40,426 nt of DNA from assembly GCA_020351875.1 (NCBI GenBank), contig CP070671.1, positions 2,869,905 to 2,910,330 on the forward strand, in the 5' to 3' direction. Below the pieces are notes generated by a model. The model worked only from the letters and a program-made list of their open reading frames with translations. It had not been told where the DNA came from and did not search any database. A program made the position numbers and the translations under genes. This stretch comes from Chromatiales bacterium (lineage in GTDB: Bacteria > Pseudomonadota > Gammaproteobacteria > Steroidobacterales > GCA-2729495). Below are positions 1 through 6,343 of this stretch, piece by piece; position 1 is the first letter of the stretch; each line of letters begins with the position of its first letter.

Positions 1-1152
1 CACGGTACCGGCTATCACCAGCTCTTCCTGGATTTCGTGCGCGACATGCAGTCGCGCGGCTGCGTGATCGGCGGGGCGATGACAGACGTGAAGGGCGACC
101 GCAGCAAGGCGCCGCACCAGCAGACCGACCCGGACATGTTCGTGCATGTGACCCGGCGCACGGACGACGGCGTGTACGTCAGCGGCGCGAAGGCCCACCA
201 GACCGGTTGCCTGAACTCGCACTGGCTGATTGTGATGCCCACCATGCGGCTCGGCGAGGCCGACAAGGATTACGCCATTGTGGGCGCACTGCCGGTGGAT
301 GCCGACGGCATCACTTATATATACGGCCGCCAGTCCTGCGACACGCGCAGCATGGACGGCGATCTCGATGCCGGCAATGCGAAGTTCGCCGGCCAGGAAG
401 CGATGATCGTCTTCGACGACGTGTTCATTCCGAACGAACTGATCTTCATGGACGGCGAGCACGAGTTCGCTGCCATGCTGGTGGAGCGTTTCACGTGTTA
501 CCACCGGCGCAGCTACGTGTGCAAATCCGGCGTGGGCGACGTGCTGATTGGCGCCGCGGCCACCGTGGCGGATTACAACGGCGTGGACAAGGCCTCGCAC
601 ATCCGCGACAAGCTGGTGGAGATGACCCACCTGAACGAGACCATCTACTCCACTGGCATTGCGGCGAGCTACCAGGCCGAGGAGATGAAGTCGGGTGTGT
701 ACCTGTGCGATGACATGATTGCGAACGTGTGCAAGCACCACGTGACGAAGCTACCGTATGAAATCGGCCGTCTCGCGCAGGACCTGGCCGGCGGTCTGAT
801 GGTGACCATGCCCTCGCAAAAAGAGCTGGAGCACCCGGAGCTCGGCGACCTGATCAAGAAGTACCTGCAGGGCCGCCCGGAAATCGCCACCGAAGACCGC
901 ATGCGCATCATGCGATTGATCGAGAACATGACACTGGGCCGCAACGCGGTGGGTTATCTCACCGAGTCGATGCACGGCGCCGGTTCGCCGCAGGCGCAGC
1001 GCATCCAGATTGCGCGCCAGGCGCAGCTGGGCTTCAAGAAGGCGCTGGCCAAGACCCTCGCCGGCATTGCGCCCGACACGGCCGACGAGATCGCCGGCGA
1101 CCTGGCCGATTATATGGGGCGCGTGTTCCAGGCCAGCGGCGAGTCGGAGTAG
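1..1152 (+). CDS. 4-hydroxybutyryl-CoA dehydratase / HpaB-family flavoprotein (5'-truncated by window)
   Basis: The reading frame is open from base 1 and ends at TAG 1150-1152, so the N-terminal part lies outside the window. The visible part matches the acyl-CoA-dehydrogenase-fold flavoproteins that include 4-hydroxybutyryl-CoA dehydratase/vinylacetyl-CoA isomerase and 4-hydroxyphenylacetate 3-hydroxylase (HpaB). Family motifs are GAMTDVKGDR followed by the GAKAHQTG block, and later YHRRSYVCKSGVGDV. In 4-hydroxybutyryl-CoA dehydratase the His and Cys of that second block help hold a [4Fe-4S] cluster; both are present here, which favours a dehydratase over a plain hydroxylase. The first two cluster cysteines would lie in the missing part. 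The His-to-Cys spacing looks one residue shorter than I recall for the clostridial enzyme. The exact substrate is not certain. Confidence 0.8.
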   Translation, partial: HGTGYHQLFLDFVRDMQSRGCVIGGAMTDVKGDRSKAPHQQTDPDMFVHVTRRTDDGVYVSGAKAHQTGCLNSHWLIVMPTMRLGEADKDYAIVGALPVDADGITYIYGRQSCDTRSMDGDLDAGNAKFAGQEAMIVFDDVFIPNELIFMDGEHEFAAMLVERFTCYHRRSYVCKSGVGDVLIGAAATVADYNGVDKASHIRDKLVEMTHLNETIYSTGIAASYQAEEMKSGVYLCDDMIANVCKHHVTKLPYEIGRLAQDLAGGLMVTMPSQKELEHPELGDLIKKYLQGRPEIATEDRMRIMRLIENMTLGRNAVGYLTESMHGAGSPQAQRIQIARQAQLGFKKALAKTLAGIAPDTADEIAGDLADYMGRVFQASGESE

Positions 1153-1156
1153 TCTC

Positions 1157-1888
1157 ATGCGGCGCCTGACCGGGTGGCTGGCCCTGGCAGCCGGGCTCCT
1201 GGTGTGGACCTCCACGCTGGCCATCGTGCATGGCAAAGCGGTGAACCAGCCGCGTTTTCTCGACGAGTTTCCGTGGGCCGTGGCACTGGAAAACCCGGTG
1301 ACCGGTGGTGTGTGTTCCGCCGTGCTGATTTCACCGACGCACGTGTTGACCGCTGCGCACTGCACCTCGGCGAAAAAACGGCTGCTGGTCGGCAACACGT
1401 CGCGCCGACGAGCGAACAGCGTTGCCATTGCCGATGCCATCAAGCACCCCGGTTACAGCCGCGACACGCACCAGTTCGACGTAGGCCTGATCCGGCTGGT
1501 GGAACCGGTGGACATCCCGCCCATCGCACTCATCTCCGAGTCCGAGTACCTGCTGCTGGTCGAGGAGCACGCGCCGGCCGCGGTGCTGGGCTGGGGCAAG
1601 CGCCCGGGCTCCCATTTTTCCGACCGGCTGGTGCTGGCGCCCATTAACCTGCACAGGCTCGGCGTGCGTGGCACGCAGCTGATGTATGAAGATCGTGGCG
1701 CACCCTGCGGCGGCGACAGCGGCGGGCCGCTGGTGGTGGAAGGGCTGGATCGCAAACGGGTACTCGTTGGCGTGGCCAGCGTGACCGACGGCAACCTGTG
1801 TTCCACCGGGGGTGGTATCGCCGTTTACACCGACATCGCGGCCGTGCGGCGCTTCATTGAAGAGAACGTGCCCGACCTGCCGCAGTAG
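1157..1888 (+). CDS. Secreted trypsin/chymotrypsin-fold (S1) serine protease
   Basis: This encodes 243 residues from the ATG at 1157, four bases after the preceding stop. I chose this start because it gives a clean signal peptide (MRRLTGWLALAAG...); frame upstream of it lies inside the previous gene. The S1 triad is intact: His68 in TAAHC, Asp108 in FDVGLIRL and Ser188 in GGDSGGPL. The mature enzyme probably begins at IVHG (residue 23), which matches the IVGG activation end of S1 proteases and sits directly after a plausible signal peptidase site (TLA). The position equivalent to chymotrypsin 189 appears to be Ala, so trypsin-like Lys/Arg specificity is unlikely. It probably acts in the periplasm or outside the cell. 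The substrate is unknown. A 7-bp inverted repeat (1879-1885 with 1892-1898) straddles the stop codon. Confidence 0.85.
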   Translation: MRRLTGWLALAAGLLVWTSTLAIVHGKAVNQPRFLDEFPWAVALENPVTGGVCSAVLISPTHVLTAAHCTSAKKRLLVGNTSRRRANSVAIADAIKHPGYSRDTHQFDVGLIRLVEPVDIPPIALISESEYLLLVEEHAPAAVLGWGKRPGSHFSDRLVLAPINLHRLGVRGTQLMYEDRGAPCGGDSGGPLVVEGLDRKRVLVGVASVTDGNLCSTGGGIAVYTDIAAVRRFIEENVPDLPQ

Positions 1889-1970
1889 TAACTGCGGCGA
1901 CAGGGACACCTCGGTGGGAGCGGCAGGGATCAGGCAAAATAACCCCTACATGGGCCCCGGACCCTGCTGA

Positions 1971-3380
1971 ATGACCGCTGCCGCAGACATCGCCGAATCA
2001 CCGAACCCGCTGCGTAACCCCCAGTTTCGCAAGCTGTTTTCCGCCCAGGTCATCGCGCTGGTCGGGACCGGCCTGTCGACCGTGGCGCTGACGCTGCTGG
2101 CCTACGACCTGGTGGGCGGCAACGCGGCCGCGGTCCTGGGCACTGCGCTGGCTTTCAAGATGGTGGCCTACGTGGTCTTCGCGCCGATCGTCGGCGGCCT
2201 GGCCCACCGTTTTGCGCGCAAACCCTTCCTGATCCTGATGGACGTGGTGCGCGCCGGCATCGTGCTGCTGATGCCCTTCGTGACCGAGGTCTGGCAGATC
2301 TACCTGCTGATCTTCCTGTTGAACCTGTTCTCCGCCGGGTTCAAACCGGTGTTCGCGGCCACGATCCCGGACATCCTGCCGGACGACCGCACTTACACGC
2401 GCGCGTTATCCATGTCGCGCCTGGCCTACGACCTGGAAAACCTGCTCAGCCCGACCTTGGCCGGCATCGCGCTGCTGTTCACGACCTACACCGGGTTGTT
2501 TGTAACGAACTCCGTGGCCTTCCTGGTTTCGGCCGCGCTGATCATCATCACCACGTTGCCCCCGAGCCAGCAGGTTGCCCGCCTGGGCAACATCTGGCAC
2601 GAGATCAGCTTCGGCACCGTGGCCTATTTCAAGACGCCGCGGCTGCGCGCGCTGTTCGCGCTTTATCTCGGCGTGTCGGCCGCCAGCGCGATGGTGATTG
2701 TGAATACCGTCATCTACGTGAAGGACACACTGGGGCTCACGTCGACGGACGTGGCTGCGGCGCTGGCGGCGGCCGGCGGTGGTTCCATGATCGCGGCGCT
2801 GAGTTTGCCGAAGCTTCTCGACAAGGTGGCGGACCGGCCGGTGATGCTGCTGGGCGGGGTCCTGATGGCCATCGGCGTCGCGCTGATTGGTACCGGGCCG
2901 GGCTTCCTGCAAATGTTGCCGATGTGGTTCCTGGTGGGAATTGGCTGGTCCGTTGTACAGACACCGGCGGGCCGGGTGGTGAACCGCTCGTCGGCACCGT
3001 CCGATCGCTCGGCGTTCTTCTCGGCCCAATTTGCGCTGTCGCACGCGTGCTGGCTGATTTTCTATCCGGTGGCCGGGCAACTCGGGACGCGCCTGGGCGT
3101 GGAGACCACCGCGCTATGGCTGGCTGGCAGCATCGCGCTGTTCACGTTGCTGGCAGCCCGCCTGTGGCCGAAAGCCGACGCGCAAATCGTGGTTCACGAA
3201 CACGCTGCCGTCGTGCACACCCACGCACATAGTCACGATGAACATCACGAGCATGCCCACGAGGGTGTCGAGGCGGAAGAGGACCACGTGCACGAACATC
3301 GCCACGAGCCCGTGCGCCATGCCCACAGCTTCGTGATCGACGATCACCATGCGAGCTGGCCGGCGTCGTCCACGCCCTGA
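1971..3380 (+). CDS. MFS exporter with His-rich C-terminal tail (NreB-like, putative Ni/Co or other metal efflux)
   Basis: This encodes a 469-residue major facilitator protein with about twelve hydrophobic helices spread over residues 15-400. The N-terminal stretch (RNPQFRKLFSAQVIALVGTG...) and the later DILPDDRTYTRALSMSRLAYD block resemble the MFS_3 group that contains the nickel exporter NreB. The last ~60 residues form a hydrophilic cytoplasmic tail with about 18 histidines mixed with Asp/Glu (HTHAHSHDEHHEHAHEG and similar), a likely metal-binding segment; NreB also has a His-rich C-terminus. Metal efflux is therefore the leading inference, with other small molecules possible. There is no clear Shine-Dalgarno before the ATG at 1971. 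No metal-responsive regulator is next to it. The gene stands alone between the protease gene and an ABM-domain gene 35 bp downstream. Confidence 0.8.
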   Translation: MTAAADIAESPNPLRNPQFRKLFSAQVIALVGTGLSTVALTLLAYDLVGGNAAAVLGTALAFKMVAYVVFAPIVGGLAHRFARKPFLILMDVVRAGIVLLMPFVTEVWQIYLLIFLLNLFSAGFKPVFAATIPDILPDDRTYTRALSMSRLAYDLENLLSPTLAGIALLFTTYTGLFVTNSVAFLVSAALIIITTLPPSQQVARLGNIWHEISFGTVAYFKTPRLRALFALYLGVSAASAMVIVNTVIYVKDTLGLTSTDVAAALAAAGGGSMIAALSLPKLLDKVADRPVMLLGGVLMAIGVALIGTGPGFLQMLPMWFLVGIGWSVVQTPAGRVVNRSSAPSDRSAFFSAQFALSHACWLIFYPVAGQLGTRLGVETTALWLAGSIALFTLLAARLWPKADAQIVVHEHAAVVHTHAHSHDEHHEHAHEGVEAEEDHVHEHRHEPVRHAHSFVIDDHHASWPASSTP

Positions 3381-3415
3381 GCGTGGCGGTGTAGGTCGGT
3401 GGAGTCGGTAAGACC

Positions 3416-3703
3416 ATGATCAGTGCAGTCACCACCTACCGGGTCGCCGAAGGCATGGAGCAAAGCTTCGAAACCGCTTTCGCGCAGCTGCAGCAGCAGG
3501 TGATTGCCGGCGAGTCCGGCACCGTGGGCTTTCAGCTGTACTGTGCGGCCGAAAATTCTCGCCTCTACAAGATCGTCGCGCACTTCCGGGACAACGCGGC
3601 GATGGAAGAGCACAACTCCGGCCTGTTCCTCGGCGCGATAGCCAAGCAGCTGTTCGCGCTGTGCGAGGACCCGCCCGAGGTGGAGGTGCTGCGGGCTGTG
3701 TAG
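3416..3703 (+). CDS. Antibiotic biosynthesis monooxygenase (ABM/YgiN-like) domain protein
   Basis: This encodes a 95-residue single-domain protein of the ferredoxin-like ABM fold. It begins ISAVTTYRVAEGMEQSFETAF, the usual first strand and helix, followed by a GTVGFQLYCAAENSRLYKIVAHFRD core and a helix containing MEEHN. Members act as small cofactor-free monooxygenases or as stress-related heme/quinol-handling proteins, normally as dimers in the cytoplasm. The substrate cannot be read from the sequence. It follows the MFS gene by 35 bp on the same strand and could be co-transcribed with it. Its stop lies 9 bp from the end of the convergent brnA gene. Confidence 0.7.
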   Translation: MISAVTTYRVAEGMEQSFETAFAQLQQQVIAGESGTVGFQLYCAAENSRLYKIVAHFRDNAAMEEHNSGLFLGAIAKQLFALCEDPPEVEVLRAV

Positions 3704-3712
3704 CGGCGCAGG

Positions 3713-3976
3713 TCAGTTGCCGCTGTTGCCAGCCCGATTCAGTTCTTCCCGCAGAATCTGGCGCAGTGACCTGGCATTTAACGGCTTACCTGCTGTATTC
3801 AGATACTCCCGCAGTGCGTCGTTGATCATTGTTTGATAACCCTTACCTTGGGCTTCGGCCTTGGATCGGAATGCGTCGATGACGTCATCATCCAGGTAGA
3901 TGGTGATCCTGGATTTCTTTCCCTGCCGAATAATCGGGCCGCGCTTCGCGCGTGAAAAATCGTACTCGCTCTTCAT
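3713..3976 (-). CDS. brnA: BrnA-type antitoxin
   Basis: This encodes 87 residues from the ATG at 3976 (MKSEYDFSRAKRGPII). It has the BrnA layout: a basic SRAKRG N-terminus, then KSRITIYLDDDVIDAFRSKAEAQGKGYQTMINDALREYL, a ribbon-helix-helix DNA-binding segment, then a C-terminal helix. In the family BrnA neutralises BrnT by direct binding, and the complex represses its own promoter. The frame continues 33 codons upstream into the toxin gene, but the internal ATG matches the family's usual N-terminus. The start lies well inside brnT (89-bp overlap), so the two are probably translated in a coupled way. Confidence 0.85.
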   Translation of the reverse strand: MKSEYDFSRAKRGPIIRQGKKSRITIYLDDDVIDAFRSKAEAQGKGYQTMINDALREYLNTAGKPLNARSLRQILREELNRAGNSGN

Positions 3977-4235
3977 AGAATCGTCGCTCTCGCTTGGTCG
4001 CGTTTCTCGCTGAAATGAGCCGGATTGTCTCCGCTTCATAGCTGTAGACCAGCACAACAAGGCGGTCGAGTGCATCCTTGCCGATGCTGACGAATCGCCG
4101 GTCCCCTTCGACCGCGTCGTTGTCCACCAGCGTCAGTGCAAGTGGATCACGCAGCGCAATCTCGGCATCGGCGAAGTGGATCCCATGCTTCCGCTGGTTG
4201 GCTCGCGCCTTCGCCGGGTCCCAAGTGACTCTCAA
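3888..4235 (-). CDS. brnT: BrnT-type RNase toxin, C-terminally extended
   Basis: The first ~90 residues match the BrnT family: VTWDPAKARANQRKHGIHFADAE, then DRRFVSIGKDALDRLVVLVYSY, then IRLISARNATKRERRFYEER. BrnT is a ribonuclease toxin of the RelE-like fold that arrests translation. The start is TTG at 4235. The frame closes at a TAA at 4245-4247 just upstream, so no ATG is available, and an AAGGTGA sequence sits 5 bases before the TTG. Unlike typical BrnT, which ends at about this YEER position, the frame runs on for ~25 residues inside brnA before a TGA at 3888-3890. A frameshift or a genuine extension could explain this. It is a stand-alone type II toxin-antitoxin pair with no other mobile genes nearby. 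Confidence 0.8.
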   Translation of the reverse strand: MRVTWDPAKARANQRKHGIHFADAEIALRDPLALTLVDNDAVEGDRRFVSIGKDALDRLVVLVYSYEAETIRLISARNATKRERRFYEERVRFFTREARPDYSAGKEIQDHHLPG

Positions 4236-4563
4236 GTGGTCACCTTATATGCATAAAATACATATATCAAGAGAGTTTCCGAGCAGTCGTCATGAATTGG
4301 GGAGAGCGAATGCATGCGACGAAATTACTCGTCCGCGGCGACAGTTACCTAACGCATAATTGACTGCGAACGCCGGCTTTCGGAGTCCCCGCAATGGGTC
4401 GCAAAAGCTGCCGGTTTGCGACTCGAGGTAGCGGGACAGGCTAAGACTGCACGGTGGAAACGAGAGGCAGTCGATTCACTGCATCCACGCGGCGGTTATA
4501 GTCACGCGATGCTTGCCGTGGGGTTTGGGCAGGTCATGTTGGCTTGAAGGACGGGAGCGGACC
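4236..4563. other. Intergenic region between brnTA and the DUF945-like gene
   Basis: This 328-bp gap separates two divergently transcribed units. Its left end holds the AT-rich palindromic brnTA control region described separately. The rest (about 4270-4540) contains no convincing gene: short frames here lack coding character and a ribosome-binding site. I see no tRNA, terminator or repeat in it. A promoter for the gene at 4564 is expected here, but I cannot point to clear -35/-10 boxes. Confidence 0.5.
4246..4266 (-). promoter_or_regulatory. Candidate BrnA operator / brnTA promoter region
   Basis: TATATG at 4246-4251 and CATATA at 4261-4266 are perfect inverted half-sites separated by 9 AT-rich bases, ending 11 bases before the brnT TTG start. 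Read on the minus strand, TTGATA (4270-4265) could be a -35 element, with TATAAG overlapping the far half-site at a short 15-base spacing. BrnA family antitoxins repress their own operons by ribbon-helix-helix binding to such palindromes. The role here is inferred from position and symmetry. Confidence 0.45.
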
Positions 4564-6051
4564 GTGGGTAAGCGTCTGGCGCTGGTGTTGGTGATCCTGG
4601 TGGTCGGCGTGGCGGCGTTGCCGCCGGTCCTGGGCATGGTTTACGAGCGCCAGGTGCGCGCGGAATTCGACCAGGCACCAGAGCACCCGATCGTGGCGGT
4701 ACAGCTCACGGACTATCAGCGCGGCCTGCTGCGGAGCACTGGTACATTCAGTATCGCGCTCACAGAGCAGTATCTTGCCAACCTTCGCACGTCGAGCCAG
4801 GCCCCGGCAGATGGTAAGCCGCGCGACGCCGAGGCGCAGGCTGCTGTGGACGGTATATTGAAAGCACTGGGTGGGGCGCTGAGCATCGACTTCGAGGTGC
4901 AGCACGGCCCGGTGACAATGCATGACGGCCCGGAGATGGCGCTGGCGTTCGTCCGCACCACCTGGACCCCGGACAGTGGTGAACTGGCGGATTTCCAGGC
5001 CCGCATGAACGTGCCTTACCTGTTGCAGGGTGATGCAATCGTGGGCTTTGACGGCAACGTGCAATTCACCGGCAAGGCGCCGCCCATGTCGGAGGTGAAC
5101 GGCAACTACAGCTTTGAGTTCTCGGGACTGAACTTCGACGGCAATTTCCAGACCGGTACCCGCTCGATGCAAATGACCTTCGCCAGCGAGTCGCTGGCCG
5201 TCGGGGAAGCAGGGCAGGCGTTCCGGGTCGGGGGCATGCAGGGGCAGGCCGATCTCAGCCTATTCAGCCAGTTCATTTGGCTTGGTGATACGAACGTCGC
5301 CTTGCGGGAAATGGCTTTCGGTTCGGCGGTTGGCGAAATACCCATGAACGTCGAGGTACAGAATATCGCGCTGGCTGCAACCAGCCAGCTGAACGAGGCT
5401 GGCGACCGACTGTCTTTATGGGGCGAGTACTCGATCGACAGCATGACGGGCGTGCCCGGCGCCGAGCTTGCAGACCTGCGCCTGGGTATGCGGTTCAATG
5501 ATTTTGATGTCTGGGCCTACGAGCAGCTGGTGCAGCAGGCACAAAGCATGGACACGTCGTCGCCGGAGGCCAGCCAGGCTGCACTAAAGGACCTGGCGCC
5601 GCTGTTCACGGAGCTGCTCCGCGGGTCGCCGGGCATGGAGCTGGCGCCGCTGCATCTGACGTGGAACGGCCAGCCCTTCGAAGCCGACATGCGCATGAAT
5701 TTCGATGCCAGCGTGCTGGGTGAAGCCGAACTCGAGCAACTGGGCGCGAACCCCGCCCTGGCCCTGGCGGCGTTGTCGGGCGACGGCAACGTGTCTGTGT
5801 CAGAGGCGATCGCCACACAAATTGTTTCCAGTGCGCTGCAGGACCAGCTGGCCCAGAACCTGCCGCCGGACTCCGAACTCACCGACGCGCAGATTGCCCA
5901 GGCTGCGTCGGCCCAGGCTGCGATGACCATCGAGGCCCTGGTGCAGCAGGGGATGCTCGAGCGAACGGGTCAATTGTTGAAGTCGGACTTCGACTACGCT
6001 GATGGCCTGCTGACGGTGCGCGGCACGGCGATTCCGCTGGGCAGCCGATGA
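4564..6051 (+). CDS. DUF945 (YdgA-like) envelope protein
   Basis: This encodes 495 residues from a GTG at 4564, preceded by GGGAG seven bases upstream. I chose this start because the protein then begins with MGKRLALVLVILVVGVAALPP, a typical short cytoplasmic tip plus membrane anchor or uncleaved signal; upstream codons lack this character. The first 60 residues (PPVLGMVYERQVR, then TDYQRGLLRSTGTF) match the start of the DUF945/YdgA family, whose members have a single N-terminal anchor and a large periplasmic beta-rich domain. The rest is Ala/Gln/Leu-rich with alternating strands. The biochemical function of the family is not established to my knowledge. It is monocistronic by appearance, followed by 292 bp of non-coding sequence. 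Confidence 0.7.
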   Translation: MGKRLALVLVILVVGVAALPPVLGMVYERQVRAEFDQAPEHPIVAVQLTDYQRGLLRSTGTFSIALTEQYLANLRTSSQAPADGKPRDAEAQAAVDGILKALGGALSIDFEVQHGPVTMHDGPEMALAFVRTTWTPDSGELADFQARMNVPYLLQGDAIVGFDGNVQFTGKAPPMSEVNGNYSFEFSGLNFDGNFQTGTRSMQMTFASESLAVGEAGQAFRVGGMQGQADLSLFSQFIWLGDTNVALREMAFGSAVGEIPMNVEVQNIALAATSQLNEAGDRLSLWGEYSIDSMTGVPGAELADLRLGMRFNDFDVWAYEQLVQQAQSMDTSSPEASQAALKDLAPLFTELLRGSPGMELAPLHLTWNGQPFEADMRMNFDASVLGEAELEQLGANPALALAALSGDGNVSVSEAIATQIVSSALQDQLAQNLPPDSELTDAQIAQAASAQAAMTIEALVQQGMLERTGQLLKSDFDYADGLLTVRGTAIPLGSR

Positions 6052-6127
6052 TCCGAAAAGGTTAGCAGCAGACGCCCGGTGTGCGGCAGGCGCGGCGCCT
6101 ACAAGCCTCGGCGAGAGTTAACGCCAG

Positions 6128-6143
6128 GCAAGCTTCAGCTTGC
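6128..6143 (+). terminator. Weak hairpin downstream of the DUF945-like gene
   Basis: GCAAGC (6128-6133) and GCTTGC (6138-6143) form a perfect 6-bp stem with a TTCA loop, 76 bp after the stop at 6051. It lacks a downstream T-run, so intrinsic termination is doubtful. Confidence 0.25.
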
Positions 6144-6209
6144 GCTTATTGGTCACGACGCTGATATCCAATCAGTTCTTGGCGGTTCAGGAAAAATTCC
6201 CCGCTTTGA

Positions 6210-6324
6210 GGAGTAACAACTCCCTTAAGAAGTTTTGGGTTCAACGAACCCATTTCTCCGAATGCCGCTGCGCGACCATCTCTCTAGCTTGATCAGCCTC
6301 ACAACAGACCTGTCTTCAGGTCTG
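6210..6324 (+). promoter_or_regulatory. Leader with three consecutive hairpins upstream of the giant YD-repeat gene
   Basis: Three perfect inverted repeats lie in tandem before the ribosome-binding site at 6331-6337. They are GGAGT/ACTCC (6210-6223, 4-nt loop), TGGGTTC/GAACCCA (6236-6252, 3-nt loop), and CAGACCTG/CAGGTCTG (6305-6324, 4-nt TCTT loop). The last ends only six bases before AAGGAGG. No known riboswitch consensus was recognised. Such spacing suggests RNA-level control (attenuation, RBS accessibility or transcript stability), but this is inferred from symmetry alone. Confidence 0.45.
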
Positions 6325-6343
6325 CCAAACAAGGAGGTTGGCC

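Noticed and set aside
1914..1924. GTGGGAGCGGC, matching part of the REP unit
   Set aside because: It is only 11 bases long, and the palindromic half and partner arm are missing. A chance match or decayed fragment cannot be told apart.
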